From assembly GCA_017539045.1 (NCBI GenBank), contig JAFYHS010000024.1, positions 1 through 64,000 on the forward strand: a DNA stretch of 64,000 nucleotides. Reading direction: 5' to 3'. The notes beneath the pieces were generated by a model. It had not been told where the DNA came from. It did not search any database and saw only the letters and a list, made by a program, of their open reading frames with translations. Source of the stretch: Bacteroidales bacterium. GTDB taxonomy: Bacteria; Bacteroidota; Bacteroidia; Bacteroidales; F082. The position numbers and the translations under genes were made by a program. This document shows, in pieces, positions 16,058 through 23,202 of the stretch (position 1 is the stretch's first letter; the number at the start of each line of letters is the position of its first letter).

Positions 16058-16417
16058 TTCGTGGTGATGTCCCTCGCAGTGGTGGTGGCAATTGGGATCG
16101 CCGTAAACGATGGTGCCGTTGAGAAACATCGCCAGCACCTGCTCCACAGGAAGCTCGGGGGCGCCAGCATGGATACGAATGCCCAACTGGTTCAGTAGAT
16201 TGACAGCGCCTTGGCCCAATCCACCACAAAGCACATCGGTGCAACCCTGCTCAGCCAAGAACCTCGGCATGGCACCATGCTCATGCTCGGGCGCTTGTAG
16301 CACCTTTTGGTCAACAATCTTTCCGTCTTCAACATTAACAATAGTGACTTGTGGCGCCTTTCCGAAGTGCTGCCACAGTTTGCCCTCGTTGGTGGGTATA
16401 GCTATTCTTTGATTCAT
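16055..16417 (-). CDS. NifX/NifB-type dinitrogenase cofactor-like protein
   Basis: 120-residue protein of the dinitrogenase iron-molybdenum cofactor biosynthesis family (PF02579-like RNase H-fold domain). IAIPTNEGKLWQHFGKAP at the start and GCTDVLCGGLGQGAVNLL are diagnostic. It ends in a His-rich tail, DPNCHHHCEGHHHE, likely a metal-binding extension. No nif genes are near; such stand-alone proteins are common in anaerobes and thought to handle iron-sulfur or metal clusters. It is followed in the same direction as the C_GCAxxG_C_C gene upstream, so the two may share regulation. Confidence 0.88.
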   Translation of the reverse strand: MNQRIAIPTNEGKLWQHFGKAPQVTIVNVEDGKIVDQKVLQAPEHEHGAMPRFLAEQGCTDVLCGGLGQGAVNLLNQLGIRIHAGAPELPVEQVLAMFLNGTIVYGDPNCHHHCEGHHHE

Positions 16418-16469
16418 GATTATCGGTTTTGGTATTTGTGCAAAAAAAGTACTTTTGCGGCAAATTCAA

Positions 16470-16850
16470 CTACAACTGCTCTTCCAAAAACTCCGCTGCG
16501 TCGGCCACACAGTCCGTGCATTGACGGAGAACAACACCTGTACCTACACCTTTGAGCATCTTGCATTGTGTGGCTCCGTTGCGTTGCTGAAACTGGGTCA
16601 TGATTTGGCGCATGGCTTTTCTAGCTCCTACCCTATCCTTTTTAGCCAATCCTAACACGATGCCTGCCCCAACAAGTGCGCCGCATGTGCCTTCCATATT
16701 GCCCATACCCGAGCCAAAGGCATTGCCTAAGTTACGACCTGTTTCCTCATCGATTCCGACCAAGTCGGCATAAGTGCAAATGACGGCTTGGGCGCAGTTG
16801 TGTGTGCCGTTCTCCAACTTCTCTGCAGCTATGTGTTTTCTGGTTTCCAT
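16470..16850 (-). CDS. C_GCAxxG_C_C family redox-type protein
   Basis: 126-residue small Cys-rich protein matching the C_GCAxxG_C_C family: NCAQAV near 19-24, GTCGALVGAG for the GCAxxG core, then Cys at CKMLKG and RQCTDCV. The function is unknown, but members occur with electron-transfer proteins and are thought to bind a metal or cluster. ATG at 16850 follows a -7 box (TACCTTTG, 16869-16876 minus); the longer frame runs through the promoter and is rejected. Confidence 0.87.
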   Translation of the reverse strand: METRKHIAAEKLENGTHNCAQAVICTYADLVGIDEETGRNLGNAFGSGMGNMEGTCGALVGAGIVLGLAKKDRVGARKAMRQIMTQFQQRNGATQCKMLKGVGTGVVLRQCTDCVADAAEFLEEQL

Positions 16851-16868
16851 GAAATTTGTATTTTTTTG

Positions 16869-16876
16869 CAAAGGTA
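16869..16876 (-). promoter_or_regulatory. -7 promoter box of the C_GCAxxG_C_C gene
   Basis: The minus strand reads TACCTTTG followed by C, 18 bp upstream of the ATG, divergent from the box at 16891. Confidence 0.7.
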
Positions 16877-16890
16877 CTCTTTTTTCTGTG

Positions 16891-16898
16891 TATTTTTG
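16891..16898 (+). promoter_or_regulatory. -7 promoter box of the acyltransferase pair
   Basis: TATTTTTG followed by C, about 50 bp before the ATG at 16949. Only 14 bp separate it from the divergent -7 box, so each -33 region overlaps the other promoter. Confidence 0.6.
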
Positions 16899-16948
16899 CA
16901 AATTGAGCGCTTGTGGGCAAGCGAGTGCGCGAAAAATAAACACGTGAC

Positions 16949-17806
16949 ATGACAAAAGACTATTCATCATACGGCCCCGCATACCGAAACTTCAAGGTAA
17001 ATGAGGATGTTTATGTCCCTGAACCCGTTGAGGAGTTTTCGGCCGACAACCCCTTCACGAAGATGGCGCCAATACGCGGAGAGCTCAAGGACATTCGTTT
17101 TGACGGGACCTACACTTATCTTGATAAATCCTTGAGGTTCAAGATAGTGAATACGACCATCTATTTTGTAACATGGACGCTTGCCTTCCTCTTGAACCGA
17201 ATCCGATATGGCCTCAAAATCGAAGGCCGCGAGAAAATACGCCAAAACCGAAAGCTTTTCGAACATGGCGTGATGACGGTTTGTAACCATGTCTACCGTT
17301 GGGATATGATAAGCGTCATGCAGGCGATGCGCTTCAGGAAGGCATGGATTCCTATGTATGCCCAACCGTTCAGAGGCAAAGATGGTTTTATCATGAAAGC
17401 CGTTGGGGGAATAGCCATCCCCGAAGAGCGCAGCGGGCTGAAAGCGTTCGATGATGCGATGGCTGAATTGTGCGCCAACAACCAGTGGATTCACATCTTT
17501 CCTGAAAGCTGTAGCTGGAAATTCTATGCCCCGTTGCGTCCTTTCAAAATAGGGGCTTTCAATATGGCTTATCGGCATTCGCTCCCTGTGATTCCCATGG
17601 TAATCTCATTCAGACCCCGCACAGGGTGGCGAAAGTTGTTTAGCAAAGACGAGCCCTTGGTCACCATCCACGTGGGCGACCCTATCATACCTAACACTAA
17701 CACACCTCGAAAAGAAGAGACGGCGCGGATGCGCGATCTTGCACACCAAACCATGCTTGACATGGCCGGTATAGTCTCCAACCCCTGGCCTTCTTCTATC
17801 GATTGA
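16949..17806 (+). CDS. glsA: PlsC-family O-acyltransferase, likely glycine-lipid GlsA
   Basis: 285-residue membrane-associated lysophospholipid acyltransferase-like enzyme. The HX4D catalytic motif is HVYRWD (H114, D119), with FPES and the RPFKIGAFNMAYRH region as the acceptor-binding motifs; a hydrophobic segment lies near 68-83. It is 13 bp upstream of an OlsB/GlsB-type N-acyltransferase. In Bacteroides thetaiotaomicron an adjacent pair of this composition (GlsB and GlsA) makes N-acyl-3-acyloxyacyl glycine lipids. By this context the protein should add the second, ester-linked acyl chain. Order here is O-acyltransferase first. The symbol is by inference. Confidence 0.75.
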   Translation: MTKDYSSYGPAYRNFKVNEDVYVPEPVEEFSADNPFTKMAPIRGELKDIRFDGTYTYLDKSLRFKIVNTTIYFVTWTLAFLLNRIRYGLKIEGREKIRQNRKLFEHGVMTVCNHVYRWDMISVMQAMRFRKAWIPMYAQPFRGKDGFIMKAVGGIAIPEERSGLKAFDDAMAELCANNQWIHIFPESCSWKFYAPLRPFKIGAFNMAYRHSLPVIPMVISFRPRTGWRKLFSKDEPLVTIHVGDPIIPNTNTPRKEETARMRDLAHQTMLDMAGIVSNPWPSSID

Positions 17807-17819
17807 AAACCTTATCATT

Positions 17820-18887
17820 ATGAGTACGAAAATCATTGATCCTGTACCCGTTGAACTGCTTAAAGCGGAACTAACCAAATCCAAAAAACTGGAAGACACA
17901 AACAAAGGACATAACGAGTTGTATATCGTTACCTGGCAAGACTCTCCCAATGTGGTTACGGAAATCGGCAGGCTGCGCGAGTTGACCTTCCGTGACGCAG
18001 GTGGTGCTACGGGAAACGCCCTGGATCTCGACGAGTACGACAAGATGGAGAATTCTTACAAGCAACTGATTGTGTGGGACCCCGACAACGAAGCCATCAT
18101 TGGTGGGTATCGTTTCATGTTAGGCTCTGAGGCAGTTATTGACGAGAATGGTCAGCCGGTATTGGCGAGTTCCCATCAGTTCCGTTTTTCGCAGAGGTTT
18201 ATCGACGAGTATCTGCCGCATGTCATCGAGCTTGGCCGCAATTTCGTGGCTCCCGAATACCAAAGCTCAAAGAATGGCGCTAAGTCCATTTTTGCCTTGG
18301 ACAATTTGTGGGATGGTCTCGTGGCCATAATCATGAAGAACCCCAACCTGCTCTATTACTTTGGAAAGATAACCGTTTATCCATCATACGACCATATTAC
18401 CAGAGACCTGCTCTATCATTTCCTATGGAAGCATTTTGGCGACAAAGACGAACTTGTCCGTCCATGGGACGACCAGGCGCTCATGCCTGATTCCGATCCC
18501 GAGTTGATGAATTTGGTCTTAAACAAGGAGGATCCGATGGATGACTACAAAGAGCTGAGGGCTGCGGCTAAAATGAGGAACGTGCATATTCCTCCAAATT
18601 TCACTGCGTATATCTCCATCACCTCCCACATGCTCATGTTCGGGACGGCAGTCAACACTTTGATGGACAACATAGAGGATTCCGCGGTGCTTATTCCGTT
18701 CGACAAGATCTACCATGAAAAGAAACGGCGCCATATCGGGGCTTATCTCCGGTTCTCTCTTGCAAAGAGGCGCAAGAACGTGGACTTGAACACGCCAGAA
18801 ATGGAGGAACTGATGATTGACAATTGGTTGAATAAACGATACCGCCAAGTAAAACGGTTGCTCAAAAAAACAGGCCGTACGTTCTAG
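17820..18887 (+). CDS. glsB: GNAT-type N-acyltransferase, likely glycine-lipid GlsB
   Basis: 355-residue acyl-ACP-dependent N-acyltransferase related to OlsB/hemolysin-like GNAT proteins. Core features are LRELTFRDAGGATGNALDLDEYD, IIGGYRFMLG and VIELGRNFVAPEYQ, with a long C-terminal extension ending in KRLLKKTGRTF. By analogy it would join a 3-hydroxy fatty acid to glycine, giving the substrate for the preceding acyltransferase. The 13-bp spacing says operon. The C-terminal extension is normal for Bacteroidetes members. Acceptor amino acid (glycine versus ornithine) is inferred from phylum, not read from the sequence. Confidence 0.78.
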   Translation: MSTKIIDPVPVELLKAELTKSKKLEDTNKGHNELYIVTWQDSPNVVTEIGRLRELTFRDAGGATGNALDLDEYDKMENSYKQLIVWDPDNEAIIGGYRFMLGSEAVIDENGQPVLASSHQFRFSQRFIDEYLPHVIELGRNFVAPEYQSSKNGAKSIFALDNLWDGLVAIIMKNPNLLYYFGKITVYPSYDHITRDLLYHFLWKHFGDKDELVRPWDDQALMPDSDPELMNLVLNKEDPMDDYKELRAAAKMRNVHIPPNFTAYISITSHMLMFGTAVNTLMDNIEDSAVLIPFDKIYHEKKRRHIGAYLRFSLAKRRKNVDLNTPEMEELMIDNWLNKRYRQVKRLLKKTGRTF

Positions 18888-18941
18888 GACACACTTGAAA
18901 ACGGATATGGATATTAGGGTTGCATTATACAATAGATTTTA

Positions 18942-18949
18942 TAATTTTG
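18942..18949 (+). promoter_or_regulatory. -7 promoter box of the flavodoxin lipoprotein
   Basis: TAATTTTG followed by CAACG, 31 bp before the ATG at 18981. Confidence 0.65.
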
Positions 18950-18980
18950 CAACGTTAACATGTCACAAAACCATCTTATC

Positions 18981-19532
18981 ATGAAACGCATCACCTTGAT
19001 AATTGCCGCCTGCTGCATGATACTATCCGGCTGCGCACAAAACAACAACAAGAAAGAAAACAAAGAAACAACACAAACCACCGAAACACAGGAGAACAAG
19101 GAAATGAAAACCCTAATCGTTTACTTCTCGGCCACAGGAACCACCAAGGCCGCTGCTCAAAAGCTGGCGGAAGAATTCAAAGCCGACCTCTATGAAATCA
19201 CTCCCGAACAACCCTACACCGATGCCGACCTCGACTGGCGCGACAAGACCTCACGCTCGACCATCGAGATGCAGGACAAGACCTCTCGTCCCGCTATCCA
19301 AGGCCGTTGCGAGAACATCGCCGACTATGATGTCGTGTGGATCGGCTTCCCCGTGTGGTGGTACACCGCCCCGACCATCGTCAACACCTTCATCGAAGCC
19401 CACGACCTCAGCGGCAAGACCCTCAACGTGTTTGCCACCAGCGGCGGCAGCGACGTGAAAGGCTCGGCCAACGACCTCAAAAACGCTTATCCGCAATACA
19501 CTTGGGGTGAGAGCAGACTGATGAACAATTAA
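18981..19532 (+). CDS. flavodoxin-domain lipoprotein
   Basis: 183-residue exported flavodoxin. MKRITLIIAACCMILSGC is a type II signal (Cys18), followed by an Asn/Lys/Glu/Thr-rich linker and a flavodoxin domain: VYFSATGTTKAAAQKLAEEF for the FMN phosphate loop, GFPVWWYTAPTIVNTF and FATSGGSDV for the isoalloxazine loops. Start chosen at the ATG that gives the signal peptide; the ORF opens seven codons earlier. An extracytoplasmic flavodoxin is unusual outside Bacteroidetes and implies an electron donor at the membrane. A terminator follows at 19553. Confidence 0.88.
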   Translation: MKRITLIIAACCMILSGCAQNNNKKENKETTQTTETQENKEMKTLIVYFSATGTTKAAAQKLAEEFKADLYEITPEQPYTDADLDWRDKTSRSTIEMQDKTSRPAIQGRCENIADYDVVWIGFPVWWYTAPTIVNTFIEAHDLSGKTLNVFATSGGSDVKGSANDLKNAYPQYTWGESRLMNN

Positions 19533-19552
19533 GATTGCTCCAATAAACAAAC

Positions 19553-19605
19553 ACTCCGCCAATGCATCGGTTACAGAGCCGGCGTATTGACGGAGTTTTG
19601 TTTTA
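19553..19605 (+). terminator. probable intrinsic terminator
   Basis: ACTCCGCCAAT pairs with ATTGACGGAGT (one mismatch) and is followed by TTTTGTTTT, just after the flavodoxin lipoprotein. Confidence 0.65.
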
Positions 19606-20190
19606 GATTAAGTCCTTCTCGTCAATCAGATTGTTTAACAGAGCATAAACGGTGAGGCCCGACACCGACTTGATGCCTGTCTTTCGGGTGATGTTCTTAC
19701 GGTGCGAGATGACGGTATGGATGGAGATATTCATCTGGTCGGCGATCTCCTTGTTCATCATACCCTTGGCGACGGCCACCAGCACATCGGTCTCGCGTTT
19801 CGAGAGTTCCACGTCGTCATTGCTCTTCGTGGCCTCGCTTTGTGCAAACTCATTCATCTTACTGATGACCTTCGACCTTGTGTCGTTGATTTCGATTACC
19901 CCACTGTAAGGTGTCAGCATGGAATGGTCAAGGTAGGCGTCGGCCAATGCAACAAGCGTCATGTTGGGATGCTCCTTCCCTATTTGGGCAAGGAATTCGC
20001 GATTTTGATAGCCCAACAACAAAGGATTAATGATCAGCAGGTTGGCATCGGTGGCCACAATCTTTTCAGAGAGATGCTCAGGGCTGTCGAGACGCATCAC
20101 CACATCGAACTGCGCCATACTATCGATGATTTCGGCCAATCCGATGGAGATGATCTCCGAGGCTTCGCAGATGATGACACGGTTACTCAT
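19603..20190 (-). CDS. LuxR/NarL-type regulator with degenerate receiver domain
   Basis: 195-residue DNA-binding regulator. The C-terminal helix-turn-helix is canonical (LSKRETDVLVAVAKGMMNKEIADQ, then ISIHTVISHRKNITRKTG). The N-terminal receiver-like domain lacks phosphorylation residues: the acidic pair is replaced by E-A (VIICEASEI) and the phospho-acceptor position reads INP instead of LDxxMP. It therefore probably works without a kinase, or as a ligand- or redox-gated pseudo-receiver. It overlaps the RIC-type gene by 4 bp, so both are made from one mRNA. Target genes are unknown. Confidence 0.87.
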   Translation of the reverse strand: MSNRVIICEASEIISIGLAEIIDSMAQFDVVMRLDSPEHLSEKIVATDANLLIINPLLLGYQNREFLAQIGKEHPNMTLVALADAYLDHSMLTPYSGVIEINDTRSKVISKMNEFAQSEATKSNDDVELSKRETDVLVAVAKGMMNKEIADQMNISIHTVISHRKNITRKTGIKSVSGLTVYALLNNLIDEKDLI

Positions 20191-20888
20191 AGCTGTGCGT
20201 TTTCAAGGGATTCGACACAAGGGATGAGAATGCGCTCCTCGATGAGGGAATGGCGGTTCAAATCGTCGCTCAGCTCCATGATGTCATACGAGATTTCGAT
20301 GCGTTCCTTAGGAAGGATGTCGCCAGGCAAGTATTTGAGCAGGATGTTCATCATATCATCAAGCACATCCTGGATATTGGTGTGGTTATGTTCGAACTCG
20401 TCAATCTTATAGGAATCGGTGCGCTGTCCGCTGAGCAAGGCCTCAATATAAGGGAACACCACTTCTTCCTCATAGTATTTGATATGCCGCATCACCTCTT
20501 GCTTGTATTCGCTATAGAAGTGGCTCAACATCGGGCCGTATTTCTGTCCGCAGGCATTGATGATACGTTGCAAGTGTTCCTCAATGTGCGGGAAACGCTC
20601 TTCCAGATAATACTGGTGCGATGCCTTCAGATAAGAAAGCAGGTCACTCATATCAATGAGCTGAAGCTCATGTTTTCCAGGCCTGAAGCTGCCGTCCGAG
20701 TATATCTCGCAAATCATAAGGAACAGGTCGGCGTTGACCTGGTTCATCCCACAAACTTGGTCCACACTACGGTCGCCGAAGCCCAGTCCGATACCAAAAC
20801 GGGGCAGCAATTGCAACAGCCGGCGGTCGTCCGTCATCAGCTCGGCAAACTTGGAGTCTTTTGAGAAAGGGGTTTTCTTTTTGGCCAT
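20187..20888 (-). CDS. RIC-type hemerythrin-like di-iron protein
   Basis: 233-residue protein with a hemerythrin-like four-helix bundle: SHQYYLEERFPHIEEHL, RHIKYYEEEVVFPYIEAL, FEHNHTNIQDVLDDM and RHSLIEERILIPCVE supply the His/Glu ligands of a di-iron centre. The family (RIC/YtfE/ScdA) repairs iron-sulfur clusters after nitric oxide or oxidative damage. It differs from YtfE in the N-terminus, which lacks an obvious ScdA_N CPxC-like motif. ATG at 20888 follows a strong -7 box at 20910-20917. It is the first gene of a two-gene unit with the LuxR regulator. A Crp/Fnr-like palindrome lies about 85 bp upstream. Confidence 0.83.
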   Translation of the reverse strand: MAKKKTPFSKDSKFAELMTDDRRLLQLLPRFGIGLGFGDRSVDQVCGMNQVNADLFLMICEIYSDGSFRPGKHELQLIDMSDLLSYLKASHQYYLEERFPHIEEHLQRIINACGQKYGPMLSHFYSEYKQEVMRHIKYYEEEVVFPYIEALLSGQRTDSYKIDEFEHNHTNIQDVLDDMMNILLKYLPGDILPKERIEISYDIMELSDDLNRHSLIEERILIPCVESLENAQL

Positions 20889-20909
20889 GATGATTGCTAT
20901 TTTATGCGG

Positions 20910-20917
20910 CAAAAGTA
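20910..20917 (-). promoter_or_regulatory. -7 promoter box of the RIC/LuxR operon
   Basis: The minus strand reads TACTTTTG followed by CCGC, 21 bp before the ATG; perfect TAnnTTTG. Confidence 0.75.
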
Positions 20918-20972
20918 GTAAAAATCCACTTTACCAACGAATCGCCGAATGTTGGGATTTTTATCGAGGCAA

Positions 20973-20992
20973 AATACCCATCAATGGGGATT
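20973..20992 (+). promoter_or_regulatory. Crp/Fnr-type operator candidate, copy 1
   Basis: AATACCCA-TCAA-TGGGGATT: 8-bp half-sites (7 of 8 symmetric) with a 4-bp spacer. It matches the site at 24623 at 17 of 20 positions. The centre (20982.5) is 38.5 bp before the last G of the weak -7 box TTACTTTG at 21014-21021. It lies between the divergent RIC and MetA-like genes. Confidence 0.65.
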
Positions 20993-21025
20993 TCACAGTC
21001 TCTGGAACCGTTGTTACTTTGCAGC

Positions 21026-21107
21026 AGATTTTTGTCATACATTTTTAGAATGAATTTTGAGTTAGTTTTATGGTGCGAGATGGCACAATCCATCTCGCAC
21101 TTTTTTT
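21026..21107 (+). ncRNA. candidate short RNA or attenuated leader
   Basis: Predicted transcript of about 80 nt from the activator-type promoter (operator 20973-20992, -7 box 21014-21021) to the strong terminator at 21073-21107. A separate consensus promoter for the next gene lies immediately after the terminator, so this RNA would be independent of it. The 5' part is U-rich. No conserved family is recognised; it could equally be a terminated leader of the MetA-like gene. Confidence 0.35.
21073..21107 (+). terminator. strong intrinsic terminator upstream of a gene
   Basis: GTGCGAGATGG and CCATCTCGCAC form a perfect 11-bp stem with a CACAAT loop, followed by seven T. It faces the downstream gene's promoter and has no annotated gene feeding into it. 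Confidence 0.85.
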
Positions 21108-21108
21108 A

Positions 21109-21116
21109 TACTTTTG
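21109..21116 (+). promoter_or_regulatory. -7 promoter box of the MetA-like gene
   Basis: TACTTTTG followed by CAG, directly after the terminator T-run and 26 bp before the ATG at 21142. Confidence 0.7.
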
Positions 21117-21141
21117 CAGAACTAATTAACCAATCCAACTC

Positions 21142-21906
21142 ATGAGAACAACCAAACAACTATTATTGGTCGCTTTTGTCCTTCTTTGCGGCCTCTGTCA
21201 AGCGCAAGACGAACTTCCCACCATCTCCGCTGACCGACCTGGCGCCCTGACTGGCACTGACGTGATGCCTCGCTTCAAACTCCAATGGGAGACGGGCGTG
21301 GGGTATGAATCGACGACCGACGGGCCACACACCCTTACCCTCAACAACACCTTGCTCAGGTTCGGCCTCTTCGAGAATGCCGAGATTCGTGTTGGGACTG
21401 ATTTACTGATGTTCAACGAAGGTCAAGCCATGGAGCCTACATTTGGTGTAGCTCCGCTTAGCGTGGGGATGAAGGCTCGCTTCTATGAAGGCACAGGCCT
21501 CTTGCCCTCCGTGGCGCTGTTGGCCGAGTTGAAGTCGCCGCATGTCGGGACGAAGGAACTGCTTCCACAACATCTCACACCGTCATTGCACCTCTTGTTT
21601 GAACATAGCGTGAACGACTGGTTTTGCATCGGCTATAACGTTGGCGCGGAATGGGATGGTGAGACAGCCACTCCCACCACCTTCCTGGGGTTGGGACTGT
21701 ATTTCGACATCACGGAACAGATTGGTACCTTTGTGGAGACATACAACTACCTCCATCCCGATGAAGGCAACCAATACTTGACGGAGTTTGGACTTACTTG
21801 GCTGGTGTCTCGCCGCGTACAACTCGACCTCGCCGCCGACCTCGACTTCCAAAACTTAGGGAAGCATCATATTGTCAGTGGAGGCGTAGCCTGGCTGATT
21901 AATTGA
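21142..21906 (+). CDS. outer-membrane MetA-pathway-like (phenol_MetA_deg) beta-barrel
   Basis: 254-residue exported protein with signal peptide MRTTKQLLLVAFVLLCGLCQA. The mature start DELPTISADRPGALTGTDVMPR plus FKLQWETGVGYE is typical of the PF13557 family, outer-membrane barrels once linked to phenol degradation but of generally unknown transport role. Alternating strands such as FGLFENAEIRVGTDLLMF and the terminal HIVSGGVAWLIN (aromatic-poor C-terminus) fit a barrel. Two promoters lie upstream: a consensus one at 21109 and, before the terminator, an activator-type one. It is convergent with the nitroreductase gene. Confidence 0.75.
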   Translation: MRTTKQLLLVAFVLLCGLCQAQDELPTISADRPGALTGTDVMPRFKLQWETGVGYESTTDGPHTLTLNNTLLRFGLFENAEIRVGTDLLMFNEGQAMEPTFGVAPLSVGMKARFYEGTGLLPSVALLAELKSPHVGTKELLPQHLTPSLHLLFEHSVNDWFCIGYNVGAEWDGETATPTTFLGLGLYFDITEQIGTFVETYNYLHPDEGNQYLTEFGLTWLVSRRVQLDLAADLDFQNLGKHHIVSGGVAWLIN

Positions 21907-21923
21907 GAGAAAGAGCGCGATCC

Positions 21924-22595
21924 TTACGCCCAGCTAAAGTTCTCCTCCCCTGCCCCAATCTCAAAATGGCACTTGGCGATGCCGAGGTCGAGGGCAGCGT
22001 AACCGATGAACGAGAACTTCGCCTTGGCCTCCACGCAGTTGCCTTCGTGCAAGATGAACTCAAACTTCTGTTGGTTGACGGCAGTGGGCGCCAACAGCGC
22101 AGCATCCATACCCCGACGGAACCATTCAGGCATGGCACCTTCGACGCGGCAGAAATGCTCGATACCCTTCTTTTGCGGATGGGCATTGCCCTGGGTGGCA
22201 CCATAACCCAATGCGATCACGGCCACGAGCGATTCGCCGTCAAGCACCTGGTATTGGTCGGGTTGCTTCTTATACGACAAGCCCACCCAACAGGTGTTCA
22301 AGCCCAGGGTCTGTGCCAAAAGCACCACTTTCTCGCCATAGTAACCGAGTTTCACGTCTTCACCTTTGTGCCCAACAACGGCGATGTAGTTGCCGACCCC
22401 TTTGAACCCGCCGTATTTAGCCATACCGCTGGAAAAGGCTTTCGGTTCATTGATGACCAGCTGAAGATGCAGTTGGCCCTGAGCATTGCATTCATTAATT
22501 AAGGTCTGTAGCTGCGCGACCTTGTCCGATTCGATAGGTTTTTCCAAGTATTGCCTCACCGAGTGGCGGGCAACGATAGCTTCTTGTAGTGTCAT
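21924..22595 (-). CDS. nitroreductase family protein
   Basis: 223-residue FMN-dependent nitroreductase-like flavoprotein, cytosolic. The N-terminal ARHSVRQYLEKPI is the family hallmark; GLNTCWVGLSYKK and ALGYG correspond to the FMN/NAD(P)H-binding region. It is larger than minimal NfsB proteins and has a C-terminal segment with PTAVNQQKFEFIL, seen in the TM1586-like NiRdase group. Start MTLQEAIVARHS follows a -7 box at 22617-22624. It diverges from ohrR across a palindrome likely bound by OhrR, suggesting peroxide or electrophile-responsive expression. Confidence 0.88.
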   Translation of the reverse strand: MTLQEAIVARHSVRQYLEKPIESDKVAQLQTLINECNAQGQLHLQLVINEPKAFSSGMAKYGGFKGVGNYIAVVGHKGEDVKLGYYGEKVVLLAQTLGLNTCWVGLSYKKQPDQYQVLDGESLVAVIALGYGATQGNAHPQKKGIEHFCRVEGAMPEWFRRGMDAALLAPTAVNQQKFEFILHEGNCVEAKAKFSFIGYAALDLGIAKCHFEIGAGEENFSWA

Positions 22596-22616
22596 AATGC
22601 ATTCATTTACAAGTCG

Positions 22617-22624
22617 CAAAGATA
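22617..22624 (-). promoter_or_regulatory. -7 promoter box of the nitroreductase gene
   Basis: The minus strand reads TATCTTTG followed by CGAC, 22 bp from the ATG. Confidence 0.75.
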
Positions 22625-22657
22625 CATTTTTTTATTTTCTTGAAAAAAAAATCAAAA

Positions 22658-22673
22658 ATATCGCTTGCGATAT
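22658..22673 (+). promoter_or_regulatory. MarR/OhrR operator candidate
   Basis: ATATCGC-TT-GCGATAT is a perfect 16-bp palindrome between the divergent nitroreductase and ohrR promoters, 13 bp upstream of the ohrR -7 box and in its -33 region. Size and position fit a MarR-family dimer. Confidence 0.7.
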
Positions 22674-22686
22674 AAAAATAAATGTG

Positions 22687-22694
22687 TACTTTTG
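22687..22694 (+). promoter_or_regulatory. -7 promoter box of ohrR
   Basis: TACTTTTG followed by CATC, 27 bp before the ATG at 22721. Confidence 0.75.
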
Positions 22695-22720
22695 CATCGT
22701 GAACGACATAAATAAGTGAG

Positions 22721-23170
22721 ATGAAATACGAACAACTCAAATTGGAAAACCAAGTTTGCTTCCGGCTTTACACGGCGGCGCGTCTCACGACGGGGGCCTA
22801 TCATCCCTATCTTGACCCGCTTGGCATCACTTATCCGCAATACCTAGTATTATTGGTATTGTGGGAGCAGGACAAGCAACCGGTGAACGATATAGCACAC
22901 AAACTGTTTTTGGAAACCAACACCGTCACACCGCTCCTGCAACGCATGGAGAAAGCAGGGCTGATCCAACGAACCAAAGGCAAGGAAGACTCGCGCCAAC
23001 GTATCGTTTCGTTAACGAAAAAAGGCATCGAAATGCGCGAGCAGGCCAAACACATTCCCGAATGTCTCAGCGCAGACATCATCAAGAACGAGGGCTCTGT
23101 GGAAGAAATCTCTCAGATGATCCCCACCCTCGACAAACTCATCCAAGGACTAAAACAATCAATTCAATAA
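22721..23170 (+). CDS. ohrR: MarR-family regulator, OhrR type
   Basis: 149-residue winged-helix repressor. The opening YEQLKLENQVCFRLYTAARL closely follows OhrR, with the peroxide-sensing Cys at residue 13; ITYPQYLVLLVLWE and VNDIAHKLFLETNTVTPLLQ give the dimer helix and the DNA-binding helix, followed by the beta-wing (RQRIVSLTKKG). OhrR proteins are inactivated by organic hydroperoxide oxidation of this Cys. No ohr gene is visible; instead a ferritin-like protein and a glutathione peroxidase follow at close spacing, so the peroxide response here may use GPx. Autoregulation through the palindrome at 22658 is likely. Confidence 0.9.
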   Translation: MKYEQLKLENQVCFRLYTAARLTTGAYHPYLDPLGITYPQYLVLLVLWEQDKQPVNDIAHKLFLETNTVTPLLQRMEKAGLIQRTKGKEDSRQRIVSLTKKGIEMREQAKHIPECLSADIIKNEGSVEEISQMIPTLDKLIQGLKQSIQ

Positions 23171-23193
23171 TTATCAATTTTCAATTATCAATT
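23169..23193 (+). repeat. AATTATCAATT direct repeat pair
   Basis: Two 11-bp AATTATCAATT copies at 23169 and 23183 (14-bp pitch), overlapping the ohrR stop and sitting before the ferritin-like gene. The same unit occurs upstream of queD at 36516-36547. Confidence 0.7.
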
Positions 23194-23202
23194 CATTAAA
23201 TC

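Noticed and set aside
16055-16417. Part of a nitrogen-fixation cluster
   Set aside because: No nifHDK or other nif genes are near; stand-alone NifX-like proteins are common in non-fixing anaerobes.
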